Assembly: GCA_900467745.1 (NCBI GenBank)
Contig: UBQW01000062.1
Location: forward strand, 55,111 to 119,110
Source: Hyphomicrobiales bacterium
GTDB lineage: Bacteria > Pseudomonadota > Alphaproteobacteria > Rhizobiales > Rhizobiaceae
Direction of reading: 5' to 3'
DNA length: 64,000 bases
Positions 56,225-64,000 of the stretch are shown piece by piece; positions within the stretch are counted from its first letter, which is position 1; every line of letters starts with the position of its first letter. Position numbers and translations under genes: made by a program. Under the pieces are notes generated by a model. That model searched no databases, had not been told where the DNA came from, and worked only from the letters and a program-made list of their open reading frames with translations.

Positions 56225-56950
56225 ATGGCATCACTGTCACTGATTGGATTCGGCTCTGGTGGATGGGGCGCGCTGCTGCTTTTTGCCGCCTTCATCACCC
56301 TGTGCGTAACGGCGACAGCGCTGATGATCGGTGCGGTGATCGGCACGATCGTCGCTGCGGCGAAACTGTCCGGTAACCTGGTGCTCGCCACGCTCGGCAA
56401 TATCTACACGACCGTTTTTCGCGGGGTGCCCGAGCTTTTGATCATCTACCTGATCTATTTCGGCGGCTCCTCGGCCGTCACCTCCATCGGCAAGGCGATG
56501 GGCTACGACGGCTTCCTCGGCATGCCGTCGTTTATCGCGGGCGCATTGGCCGTCGGCATCATCTCGGGCGCCTATCAAGCCGAAGTGTTTCGGGGTGCAT
56601 TTCAGGCAATTTCCAAGGGAGAACTCGAGGCAGCATCGGCGATCGGGATGCATCGCGCCTTGCGTTTCCGTCGCATCATCATGCCCCAGGTCTTTCGCTT
56701 CGCCATTCCCGGCATAGGCAATGTGTGGCAGTTGAGCCTGAAGGATTCAGCGCTGATTTCCGTTACCGGCCTTGCCGAACTGATGCGCACCAGCCAGGTC
56801 GCAGCGGGCTCGACGCGACAGTACTTCCTCTTCTTCATCGTCGGCGGAATTCTCTATCTGGTCCTGACCAGCCTGTCGGACCGCGTCTTCAACGGCGCCG
56901 AACGACGCGCCAACCGCAGCATGCCGACGGCGGCAATGGGAAAGGCATAA
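56225..56950 (+). CDS. Amino-acid ABC transporter permease (HisQ type)
   Basis: 241 residues. The conserved loop EVFRGAFQAISKGELEAASAIGMHRALRFRRIIMPQ near 120-155 marks the HisMQ family. 11 bases before the second permease. It forms the membrane heterodimer with the next protein. Confidence 0.9.
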   Translation: MASLSLIGFGSGGWGALLLFAAFITLCVTATALMIGAVIGTIVAAAKLSGNLVLATLGNIYTTVFRGVPELLIIYLIYFGGSSAVTSIGKAMGYDGFLGMPSFIAGALAVGIISGAYQAEVFRGAFQAISKGELEAASAIGMHRALRFRRIIMPQVFRFAIPGIGNVWQLSLKDSALISVTGLAELMRTSQVAAGSTRQYFLFFIVGGILYLVLTSLSDRVFNGAERRANRSMPTAAMGKA

Positions 56951-56960
56951 GGACAAGCAC

Positions 56961-57665
56961 ATGGACATCGCCTTTCTCACTCAAACCATGCTCACACTTT
57001 TGAAAGCAGTCCCGACCACGCTGGCGCTGTTTTCGGTATCAGTTGTGTCTGGTTGCCTGCTTGCGCTGCTGATCGTGTGGATGCGTGTTGGCGGAAAGCC
57101 GGTTCTGTCCGCCTTTGCCAAAGGCTACATCTTCGTCTTTCGCGGATCGCCCCTGCTGATCCAGATGTTCCTGATTTTCTACGGCCTCGGCCAGTTCGGC
57201 TTCATCCGCTACTCGTTCCTCTGGCCTTTCTTGCGCGAACCCTTCATCTGCGCCGTGCTTTCGCTGGCATTGTGCACCGCCGGTTACTCGGCCGAGATTT
57301 TCCGAGGCGGCATTCGCGCAGTCTCGCCGCGCGAAATCGAAGCGGCACGTTCGATCGGCATGTCCGGCTTTCTGCTCGTGCGCCGCATTCTGGCACCGAT
57401 TGCATTCCGCCATGCCCTTCCCGCCTATTCCACTGAAATCGTATTGATGATGAAATCGACGGCGCTAGCTAGCCTCGTCACTGTCTGGGAAGTAACAGGC
57501 GTTGCACAAAGGCTAATTTCGCAGACCTACCGGACAATGGAAGTCTTCCTTTGTGCAGCCATCATCTACCTCGTCCTGAATTTCCTAATCCTGCAGGCCA
57601 TGGCCTTGCTTGAGTATTCGCTTTCGCGACATCGCCGCGCGGCGCCGCCCGCGCTGAAGGCATAA
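56961..57665 (+). CDS. Amino-acid ABC transporter permease (HisM type)
   Basis: 234 residues. HisMQ loop EIFRGGIRAVSPREIEAARSIGMSGFLLVRRI near 112-143, with FVFRGSPLLIQMFLIFYGL near 55-73. Second permease of the importer. Confidence 0.9.
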   Translation: MDIAFLTQTMLTLLKAVPTTLALFSVSVVSGCLLALLIVWMRVGGKPVLSAFAKGYIFVFRGSPLLIQMFLIFYGLGQFGFIRYSFLWPFLREPFICAVLSLALCTAGYSAEIFRGGIRAVSPREIEAARSIGMSGFLLVRRILAPIAFRHALPAYSTEIVLMMKSTALASLVTVWEVTGVAQRLISQTYRTMEVFLCAAIIYLVLNFLILQAMALLEYSLSRHRRAAPPALKA

Positions 57666-57692
57666 GAGCAAAACCAAACCAATGGAGCATCC

Positions 57693-58469
57693 ATGCCCGG
57701 CGTAACCCGACTTTCGGTCCGCAACATCCGCAAGAGCTTCGGCATCCACGAGGTCCTGCGCGGCATCTCGCTTGATGCCCAGGATGGCGACGTCATCTCG
57801 CTGCTCGGCGCTTCCGGCTCCGGCAAATCGACATTCCTGCGCTGTATCAACCTGCTGGAAACCGCGACCGATGGCGAGATCTGGGTCGACGGCGAACAGA
57901 TCCGGATGATCCACAAGGGTGGCAAGAGCAGACCTGCAAGCCACAAGCAGGTCGACCACATCCGCTCTGAACTCGGCATGGTGTTCCAGTCCTTCAATCT
58001 CTGGTCCCATATGACCATCCTGCAAAACATCATCGAAGGGCCGGTGCATGTCTTGAAGCGCCCGCGTTCCGAGTGCATCGCCGAGGCCGAAGCCCTGCTT
58101 GAAAAGGTCGGCATTGCCGACAAGCGCCATGCCTATCCCGCTCATCTTTCTGGCGGTCAGCAGCAGCGCGCCGCAATTGCCCGTGCGCTTGCCATGAAGC
58201 CGAAGGTGATGCTGTTTGATGAACCGACATCGGCGCTCGATCCCGAGCTCGTCGGCGAAGTACTGCGTGTCATGCGCGCGCTTGCCGAAGAAGGGATGAC
58301 CATGCTGGTCGTAACCCATGAAATGAGCTTTGCTCGCAACGTCTCGAACCGAGTTGTCTTCATGCGCGAGGGTGTTGTCGACAGCAGCGGCACACCGGAC
58401 GAAATGTTCGGCGGCGGCGGATCACCGGCATTCCGACAGTTCATCGGCCACTTCGGAACCGGCCAATGA
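57693..58469 (+). CDS. Amino-acid ABC transporter ATPase (HisP type)
   Basis: 258 residues. Walker A GASGSGKST near 38, an HisP-type insertion with HKGGKSRPASHKQVDHIRSEL, signature LSGGQQQRAAIARAL, Walker B VMLFDEPTSALDPELVGE. Overlaps the following lyase-like gene by 4 bases, so import and that enzyme are tightly coupled. Confidence 0.92.
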   Translation: MPGVTRLSVRNIRKSFGIHEVLRGISLDAQDGDVISLLGASGSGKSTFLRCINLLETATDGEIWVDGEQIRMIHKGGKSRPASHKQVDHIRSELGMVFQSFNLWSHMTILQNIIEGPVHVLKRPRSECIAEAEALLEKVGIADKRHAYPAHLSGGQQQRAAIARALAMKPKVMLFDEPTSALDPELVGEVLRVMRALAEEGMTMLVVTHEMSFARNVSNRVVFMREGVVDSSGTPDEMFGGGGSPAFRQFIGHFGTGQ

Positions 58470-59956
58470 CAATCGTTCTCGATAGCGTCCTTGGCTGGCG
58501 GGATATCGCCCGTATCGCCGAAGGAGAATCGTTGGCGCTCTCGCATGCCGCCTGGCAACGGGTGCACAACGCCTGTCTTATCGTCGAGCGGATCGTTTCG
58601 ACCGGCGTTCGGGCGTATGGCGTCAACACCGGCGTCGGCGCACTTTCCGATACAGTGGTCGATCGCCAGTCGCAAAGCCGATTGTCGCGCAACATCGTTC
58701 TCAGCCACGCCTGCGGGGTCGGAGACCGGCTGGCGCCGCGTGAAGTACGCGCCATCATCGCGGCCCAGATCGCCAATTTCAGCCACGGTCATTCGGGTGT
58801 GCGGCCCGAAATCCTGCGCTATCTCTTGGCGTTCATTGAGCGGGACTGCATCCCAGATGTGCCCGCCAAGGGGTCGGCCGGCTATCTCACGCACAACGCC
58901 CACACAGCACTCGTACTCATTGGCGAGGGTGGCGCACGCCTTAGTGGGAAACCGATGTCTGGCCGCGAGGCGCTTGCAGCGCTCGATTTTGCTCCGCTCG
59001 TGCTCGGCGCAAAAGAGGGCTTGAGCCTCGTCAATGGCACCGCTTGCGCGACCGGCCTTTCGAGCGTGGCGCTTTCGCGCGCCGAGCGGTTGCTCGATTG
59101 GGCGGACGCCATTGCCGCGCTGACGCTTGAAGCCGTCGGCTGCCAGATGGCGGCGTTCGATGCGGATGTGCTGGCACTGCGACATTCGAAGGGCGTTCAG
59201 GACGTGGGCGAGCGGCTGCGCAGGTATCTCGCGGGCAGCGCCCTCATCGAGGGAGCGCACGGTAAGCGTACACAGGATGCGCTCAGCCTCAGATCCGTAC
59301 CACATGCCCACGGAGCCGCACGCGACGTGTTCGACACGTCCTGCGCCATTGTCGATCGCGAGCTCGCCTCGGTCACCGACAACCCCGCGGTCGCAGGGAC
59401 ACCTGACGCGCCTGTCGTTTCCTCGCAAGCACATGCGGTGGCGCCGGCCCTTGGCCAGGCGGCCGACAGCCTCGGTATCGCACTCGCACAGGTCGCGGCC
59501 ATGAGCGAGCGGCGTACGGATCGCCTCGTCAACCCCCTGGTCAGCGGCCTGCCTTCGTTTCTGGCAAGCGATGCCGGAAGCAATTCCGGCTTTATGATCG
59601 CGCAGTACACTGCGGCCGCGCTTAGCAATGAGAACCGCCGGCTAGCCGCGCCAGCTTCGCTGGACGGCGGGCTGACATCGGGCCTGCAGGAAGATTTTCT
59701 TGCCCACCCGACCGCGGCCGCAAACAAGCTTCTGTCGATCATCGACAACGCTGAATACATACTCGCAATCGAACTGATGGCCGCAGCTCAGGCGCATGAT
59801 CTTGTGTCGTCAACGGGGCGGCGCAGCATCGGCACCAACATGATCCACGCCGCCGTTCGAAAGGTCGTCTCCCACTATGCCGACGACCGGGCGCTATCAC
59901 TCGACATGGAGCAGGTGCGGGCGCTGATCCGGCACATGCCACCGCCTGTCGCCTGA
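58466..59956 (+). CDS. Aromatic amino-acid lyase (HAL-fold) homologue lacking the MIO motif
   Basis: 496 residues of the HAL/PAL fold. Family blocks are clear: YGVNTGVG (51-58), SHACG, VNGT (189-192), QDALSLR (270-276), QED near the end. But where HAL has GS-G-ASG-DLAPLAH, this protein reads GSAGYLTHNAH (136-146): the Ala-Ser-Gly triad that cyclises to the MIO cofactor is absent. The catalytic Tyr of QDAYSLR is Leu273, and the SGNFHA block is SSQAHA. Canonical ammonia elimination is therefore doubtful. Overlaps hisP-like gene; an oxidase follows. Likely annotated hutH by homology. Confidence 0.88.
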   Translation: MTIVLDSVLGWRDIARIAEGESLALSHAAWQRVHNACLIVERIVSTGVRAYGVNTGVGALSDTVVDRQSQSRLSRNIVLSHACGVGDRLAPREVRAIIAAQIANFSHGHSGVRPEILRYLLAFIERDCIPDVPAKGSAGYLTHNAHTALVLIGEGGARLSGKPMSGREALAALDFAPLVLGAKEGLSLVNGTACATGLSSVALSRAERLLDWADAIAALTLEAVGCQMAAFDADVLALRHSKGVQDVGERLRRYLAGSALIEGAHGKRTQDALSLRSVPHAHGAARDVFDTSCAIVDRELASVTDNPAVAGTPDAPVVSSQAHAVAPALGQAADSLGIALAQVAAMSERRTDRLVNPLVSGLPSFLASDAGSNSGFMIAQYTAAALSNENRRLAAPASLDGGLTSGLQEDFLAHPTAAANKLLSIIDNAEYILAIELMAAAQAHDLVSSTGRRSIGTNMIHAAVRKVVSHYADDRALSLDMEQVRALIRHMPPPVA

Positions 59957-59966
59957 AGGAATAACC

Positions 59967-61124
59967 ATGACTGCTCAATATGATGTTGCCATTGTCGGGC
60001 TTGGTGCCATGGGGAGTGCGGCCGCAGCTTTCCTGGCCGCACGCGGTGTAAAGGTGATTGGCATCGACGCGTATCAACCCGCGCATGCCCTTGGCTCATC
60101 ACATGGCGACAGCCGTTTGATCCGCCTCGGCTACTTCGAAGATCCATCCTATGTGCCCCTTCTACAACGCGCCTATCAAAACTGGCGCGCACTCGAGGCG
60201 AGACTGCGGGAGAATGTGCTCGAAATAACGGGCGTCCTGCAGATCGGGTTGCCAGATAGCAAGATCGTCAGCGGAACGCGGGCTTCCTGCGCCATGCATG
60301 GCCTGGCGCATGAGGTGCTAGATCGCGACGAGACAGCCCGCCGCTTTCCGGTTTTTCAGCTAGATCAGGGTGAAATCGCCATTCTTGATCCACAAGGCGG
60401 TTATTTGCGTCCGGAGGCAGCAGTCACGGGCTACCTGAAGCTCGCCTCAAATGACGGCGCCGTGCTCCATTTCGGCGAACGCGTGACATCGATCGACCAC
60501 GACGATGCAGGCGTCACCATCCGATCAGCCGAAGGAACCTATCGCTCACGCAAGGTGATTGTCGCCACCGGATCGTGGATTTCGGAGCTTGTGCCGGAGC
60601 TGCGAGAGCATGCCGTTCCTATCCGCCAGGTCGTCGCATGGTACCAGCCACGCGATAGCTTCGTCACGCAGCCCCGACGCATGCCATGCTTCCTGCGCGA
60701 TGAGGGTGACGAAGGATCCTATTTCGGCTTTCCCGCCATCGGCCGGGACGGCGTCAAAGTCGGCCGACATGCGCATTTCCGCGAGCCGATCGACCCGAAC
60801 CAGCCGAACCCGCCGGTCAACGATACAGACACCTCCTTGCTGGACGGCTTTATCGGCAAGCGTCTGCCGGCCGCGGCCGGCCTGCGCGCCAACGCCACCA
60901 CATGCCGCTACACGATGCTGCCGAGCGAGGATTTCCTGCTCGACCTCGCGCCAACAAGCTCCAAAATCGTTGTTGCCTCACCCTGCTCGGGGCACGGCTT
61001 CAAGTTTACGAGCGTGGTCGGCGAAATCCTTGCCGATCTCGCACTTGACGGCGGCAGCAAGCTTCCGATTGGCGCTTTTTCCTTCGATGCCATGCGGCGG
61101 TATCTGGGTAGAACAGTCCCCTAG
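59967..61124 (+). CDS. SolA/sarcosine-oxidase-like flavoenzyme
   Basis: 385 residues. FAD-binding IVGLGAMGSAAAAFLAARG near 9-27, GSSHGDSRLIRLGYFEDPSYVPL near 43-65, and a Cys in TTCRYTMLPSEDF near 313 matching the covalent-flavin Cys of monomeric sarcosine oxidase and N-methyltryptophan oxidase. It oxidises secondary or N-methyl amino acids in relatives. It follows the lyase-like gene by 10 bases in the importer operon, so the substrate may be an N-methylated amino acid. Confidence 0.88.
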   Translation: MTAQYDVAIVGLGAMGSAAAAFLAARGVKVIGIDAYQPAHALGSSHGDSRLIRLGYFEDPSYVPLLQRAYQNWRALEARLRENVLEITGVLQIGLPDSKIVSGTRASCAMHGLAHEVLDRDETARRFPVFQLDQGEIAILDPQGGYLRPEAAVTGYLKLASNDGAVLHFGERVTSIDHDDAGVTIRSAEGTYRSRKVIVATGSWISELVPELREHAVPIRQVVAWYQPRDSFVTQPRRMPCFLRDEGDEGSYFGFPAIGRDGVKVGRHAHFREPIDPNQPNPPVNDTDTSLLDGFIGKRLPAAAGLRANATTCRYTMLPSEDFLLDLAPTSSKIVVASPCSGHGFKFTSVVGEILADLALDGGSKLPIGAFSFDAMRRYLGRTVP

Positions 61125-61417
61125 GCAAAGCCATAGGCGGCCCGCGCCTCAAGACATTCGGCGTCGCCGGGAAGGCAGTCGCGACACACTTGTGGCCTGA
61201 TTTCGTAGACCACGCACGATGTACCGGAGCCAACAGTGCCATCCAGGGCCGAGCACCGGTTGTCATGGCAGCGCATACCCGATTGGTCATCTGCAACGAA
61301 GCGGGCGGGCAAGCGATCGAGATCGGCGTCCGGCTCGGTCGAAAATCGCGGCCAGCTCGACGAATACGAACAGCAGGCACCGCAAGTCTGGCAGTCGAAA
61401 TCGGCTGGAATGATCAT
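61121..61417 (-). CDS. YkgJ-family cysteine-cluster protein
   Basis: 98 residues with Cys-rich clusters FDCQTCGACC near 8-17, MRCHDNRC, SCVVYEIRPQVCRDC, and one more Cys near the end: the zinc- or iron-sulphur-binding CxxCxxCC pattern of the YkgJ/UPF0153 family. Convergent with the oxidase and overlapping its stop by 4 bases. Function unknown. Confidence 0.85.
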   Translation of the reverse strand: MIIPADFDCQTCGACCSYSSSWPRFSTEPDADLDRLPARFVADDQSGMRCHDNRCSALDGTVGSGTSCVVYEIRPQVCRDCLPGDAECLEARAAYGFA

Positions 61418-61654
61418 CGTCGCTTTCTTTTTTTAGAGATTATTGAGCTCAGGATGCACCGTGACTTTGTCGATTTTGGCACGACTGGCGCCTTTGACCC
61501 GCCAAATCGCTCCCCACAGCAGCCAATCCACCGGCCGAAAACCATCTTTCCTACAAATCAGGTGACTTCCACGCATGCTGGCAGTTGAAGGACGCGTCAC
61601 AGCACTATAGGTTCGCCTCGCCATTGCAAGCAAAACACTTAAAAGGGAATATCC

Positions 61655-61858
61655 ATGCCTGAGGGTACTGTTAAATTCTTCAACGAGGACAAGGGCTTCG
61701 GTTTCATCACGCCAGAGAACGGCGGAACCGACGTTTTCGTTCACATCACGGCCCTGCCACGCGGCGCATCGCTTCGCGAAGGCGACAAGGTCAGCTTCGA
61801 TCTTGGCCAGGACCGCAAGACCGGCAAGTCGAAGGCAGAAAACGTCTCAATCCTCTGA
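61655..61858 (+). CDS. Cold-shock domain protein
   Basis: 67 residues. RNA-binding motifs KGFGFIT (RNP1) and VFVHI (RNP2), N-terminal GTVKFFNEDKG. Binds single-stranded nucleic acid and acts as an RNA chaperone. AAGGGAATATCC precedes the ATG. Its length fits a single-domain Csp. Confidence 0.93.
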   Translation: MPEGTVKFFNEDKGFGFITPENGGTDVFVHITALPRGASLREGDKVSFDLGQDRKTGKSKAENVSIL

Positions 61859-61876
61859 TCGAGCGGTTTAAAGCAT

Positions 61877-61905
61877 CTAGCCTGCTGCCAAACGCGGCAG
61901 GCTAG
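61877..61905 (+). terminator. Hairpin after cold-shock gene
   Basis: CTAGCCTGC and GCAGGCTAG form a perfect 9-bp stem with an 11-base loop; an alternative inner pairing CTGCC/GGCAG also exists. 18 bases after the stop. No T-run. Confidence 0.5.
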
Positions 61906-61955
61906 AGCAACTCGACCGTGATTGCGCCGTTTTGAACCGGCATGCTCAACCGATA

Positions 61956-62039
61956 CTAGTGATAGATAGAGGTGAAATAGAAAGCCACAATCCAAGCGAA
62001 TAACGTCAGTATACCAAGAACCATTATCAATAAACGCAA
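61956..62039 (-). CDS. Possible 27-residue single-pass membrane peptide
   Basis: From a TTG at 62039 with GGAG 6 bases upstream: LRLLIMVLGILTLFAWIVAF then YFTSIYH and a stop. It is almost entirely one hydrophobic helix. An ATG at 62024 gives a 22-residue version. It is too short for routine gene calls; the ribosome site and composition are the only support. Confidence 0.3.
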   Translation of the reverse strand: MRLLIMVLGILTLFAWIVAFYFTSIYH

Positions 62040-62187
62040 CTGCTGCTCCGCGAAATTTGTTCGATTCTGTGGACCAATACGCAGCAGAGGTCGATCTAGT
62101 TTCGCGTCCTACTAGATTATTTTATTCGGCTCAGGCATCCCCCGCCTTTTCGACGCAGATTCCAAAGCATGCACCAAGCAGCCTGAA

Positions 62188-63423
62188 TCACCAGGCTGGG
62201 AACGGGTCTTCGAGTTGCGACCACTCATTCGGATTGGCACTCGCAAGACAGGCATCGAGTGCAGACCGGATACCGGCCTCGTCCATATCGACGCCGATAA
62301 ACACCAGCTCCTGGCGCCGATCACCCCATGCGTCGTCCCATTGTTTTTTCATCTGTTCTTCGAACTGTGGGTGGTTCGGCCAATCCTCACGCGATACAGT
62401 TGCCCACCAGTACCCCATGGGTTCGCAGCGCCGCTGAATGCCGGCGGCCGACAGAAGACCGACGTGGAGCGGACGTGTCGCAAGCCAGAAGTGCCCCTTG
62501 GCGCGAACAACCCCCGGCCACGGAGCATCCAGAAAGGCGACCAGCCTGCCGGGTTCGAAGGGACGTCTCGCGCGGTAGACGAAACTCGAGACCCCATATT
62601 CCTCGGTCTCCGGGACATGGGTTTCCGGCGCATAAAGCTCTTTGTACCAAAGCGGGTTTTCAGCCGCCTTTTCCTCGTCGAAGAGTCCTGTGTTGAGGAT
62701 GGCATCGAGCGGCAGTCGACCGTAATCAACTTCGATCTGGCGCGCCTGCGGGTTGAGCGCAGCCACCACCTTGCGCACATCAGCCCTTTGGTCTTCACTT
62801 GCATCGGCGATCTTGTTGATCACGACGACATCGGCAAACTCGATCTGGTCCACGAGGAGATCCACGAGTGTCCTTGTGTCTTCACTGTCACGCTGGAGCC
62901 CACGGTCGCTCAAGAGGTCGGCGCGGCTATATTCGTTGAGGAGATTGGCAGCGTCAACGACGGTCACCATTGTATCGAGGGTGGCGAAATCAGCCAGCGA
63001 AAAGCCGCTTTCATCACGAAACGAGAATGTCGCCGCAATCGGTCGTGGCTCGGCGATACCGGTCCCCTCGATCAGCAGGTAGTCGTAGCGTCCGCCCTGC
63101 GCCAATTGCCGCACCTCCGTCAGCAAATCGTCGCGCAAGGTGCAACAGATACACCCATTGCTGAGTTCGATCAGGGTCTCGGTCGTGTGCGAAAGGTTGC
63201 AGCCACTGTTTCGGATCAGGCTGGCATCAATATTGACGTCGCTCATGTCGTTGACAATCACAGCAACGCGCAGCCCGTCGCGGTTTGTCAAAACATGCGT
63301 CAGGAGCGTTGTTTTTCCCGCACCAAGAAACCCGGCCAGCACCGTTACAGGCAGTTTCCTGATCTCGCCCTGCGCGCTTTCCTGGCCCCGCTCAGGCGAG
63401 GCTGCCATCACCATGTCCAGCAT
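62188..63423 (-). CDS. COG0523 (CobW/ZigA-type) metal-chaperone GTPase
   Basis: 411 residues. P-loop GFLGAGKTTLL near 31-41, metal-binding GCICCTLRDDLL near 90-101, switch EGTGIAEP, NKIAD, and a CobW C-terminal domain with SSFVYRARRPFEPGRL. The length fits the ZigA/YeiR group that delivers zinc. No clear Zur box was seen upstream. Starts at 63423, 63414 or 63408 are all possible. Confidence 0.88.
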   Translation of the reverse strand: MLDMVMAASPERGQESAQGEIRKLPVTVLAGFLGAGKTTLLTHVLTNRDGLRVAVIVNDMSDVNIDASLIRNSGCNLSHTTETLIELSNGCICCTLRDDLLTEVRQLAQGGRYDYLLIEGTGIAEPRPIAATFSFRDESGFSLADFATLDTMVTVVDAANLLNEYSRADLLSDRGLQRDSEDTRTLVDLLVDQIEFADVVVINKIADASEDQRADVRKVVAALNPQARQIEVDYGRLPLDAILNTGLFDEEKAAENPLWYKELYAPETHVPETEEYGVSSFVYRARRPFEPGRLVAFLDAPWPGVVRAKGHFWLATRPLHVGLLSAAGIQRRCEPMGYWWATVSREDWPNHPQFEEQMKKQWDDAWGDRRQELVFIGVDMDEAGIRSALDACLASANPNEWSQLEDPFPAW

Positions 63424-63463
63424 CGTCTTTGTCTATGCCTCGCTTGATCGTCCATATTCCGCC

Positions 63464-64000
63464 TTATGCTGCCAGTGGCTTGAAGACAACGTCGGCCCAG
63501 TAGTTTGCCGAATCGTAGGTTGCGTTCGGGAAGATGCCTGACGTCGCAGATCCACCATAGGCATAGACGCCGTTGCCGCCCGCCAAGGCGCTCGACAGCG
63601 CGCTCAGCGGCCCATTGCTAACAGAGTTGGCGAAGAAGCCATCGCTCGCAACATAGGCACCAGTGGTATGGTAGGCCGCGATGTAAGTCGTGTTGGCTGC
63701 GATCGAAACCTCTGTTGCAAAATTCACCGTCTGCCAGCCGCTTCCGGTGGTTCCGGAGTAGGTCGCCGTAGCAAGCTTCGTGCCTGTCGAACTCCAGAGA
63801 TCGACGACGTTCTGACCGTTGTCATTGGCACTGCGATAGAACTTGATGCCGGTGATCGTGCCAGCGACATTCGACTGGAACTTTACCCCAAGCTCGAGCT
63901 GTGCCCCATCATTGAGGTTGGTCTGCGCCGGCGTGCTGGATGCGGTAAACAGGCTGTAGGTGGTCGGTGCCGTCGTAGCCGCGATGTTGAAGGTCTCGCT
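63464..64000 (-). CDS. DUF4082-domain protein, C-terminal part (runs off the window)
   Basis: The frame is open from base 64000 to a stop at 63464, about 178 codons. It reads GITGIKFYRSANDN, LWSSTGTKLATATYSGTTGSGWQTV, then FATEVSIAANTTYIAAYHTTGAYVASDGFFANS and VFKPLAA at the end. This is a complete-looking DUF4082 domain, a beta-sandwich found in large secreted or surface proteins with repeats. The full protein lies outside the window. Confidence 0.8.
   Translation of the reverse strand, partial: SETFNIAATTAPTTYSLFTASSTPAQTNLNDGAQLELGVKFQSNVAGTITGIKFYRSANDNGQNVVDLWSSTGTKLATATYSGTTGSGWQTVNFATEVSIAANTTYIAAYHTTGAYVASDGFFANSVSNGPLSALSSALAGGNGVYAYGGSATSGIFPNATYDSANYWADVVFKPLAA

Larger units (their letters stand above)
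61859..62187. other. 329-base region after the cold-shock gene
   Basis: It holds the hairpin at 61877-61905 and a possible tiny minus-strand membrane peptide at 61956-62039. The rest is AT-rich with no recognised gene. Confidence 0.45.

Noticed and set aside
58868..58900. Missing Ala-Ser-Gly triad explained as a frameshift or sequence error
   Set aside because: The deletion is in frame, flanking residues are conserved, and other catalytic positions (Tyr to Leu at 273) are changed as well, which an isolated error would not explain.
61433..61624. Minus-strand frame of about 63 codons before the cold-shock gene
   Set aside because: No ribosome site at its ATG and no recognisable family; left out though not excluded.

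Overview
The window reads as one stretch of an alphaproteobacterial genome, most likely a member of the Rhizobiaceae (Rhizobium/Agrobacterium/Ensifer group). The evidence is the rhizobial erythritol (ery) gene set, DUF1127 and DUF982 small proteins, many ABC importers with LacI, DeoR, GntR and SorC regulators, high GC, and minCDE beside sugar-alcohol catabolism. In this family minCDE usually sits on a large secondary replicon (chromid), so a chromid is the likely location; that is inference. No rRNA, tRNA, CRISPR array or insertion sequence was recognised.

Layout. 1-2453: minus-strand ABC importer (ATPase, binding protein, perhaps the start of a permease). 2753-7811: plus-strand operon of a metallophosphoesterase and a Ugp-like importer, followed by a convergent LacI regulator (7867-8859); the divergent promoter between the two importers carries a PHO-box-like sequence and a perfect 16-bp palindrome. 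9230-10765: siderophore-interacting flavoprotein and a small hypothetical gene. 10844-12668: minCDE with a perfect CtrA-type box upstream. 12883-14185: DUF1127 protein and an alpha/beta hydrolase. 14407-30320: erythritol island, with minus-strand eryA-eryB-eryC-eryD-tpiB-rpiB and plus-strand DUF2291-eryEFG-DeoR, then a second polyol kinase and a second GlpD-like dehydrogenase.

30333-32911: a GAF-GGDEF-EAL protein, a DUF982 protein and a small hypothetical. 33170-36471: nitroreductase, LysR, glutathionyl-hydroquinone reductase and carboxylesterase, resembling a quinone-detoxification module. 36531-38648: RibD-like reductase, cupin, LysR. 38994-42206: a methyltransferase divergent from a membrane GGDEF-EAL protein. 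42327-44131: a decayed patch with an N-terminally truncated Fic gene between two gene remnants. 44249-52192: YtcJ-type amidohydrolase, PotABCD-like importer, acetylpolyamine-amidohydrolase-like deacetylase and a serine hydrolase. 52214-54042: a membrane-anchored unknown and an outer-membrane beta-barrel protein. 54347-61124: HutC-type regulator, polar amino-acid importer, a histidine-ammonia-lyase homologue that lacks the MIO-forming Ala-Ser-Gly triad, and a SolA-like oxidase. 61121-64000: cysteine-cluster protein, cold-shock protein, possible 27-residue membrane peptide, COG0523 GTPase, and the C-terminus of a DUF4082 protein.

How it works together: most of the window is nutrient scavenging, in which importers are paired with the enzymes that open their substrates (phosphodiesters, erythritol and a second polyol, acylated polyamine-like compounds, a histidine-like amino acid). 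Cell-division (min) and c-di-GMP genes lie between these modules. The least explained module is the one with the MIO-less lyase homologue.
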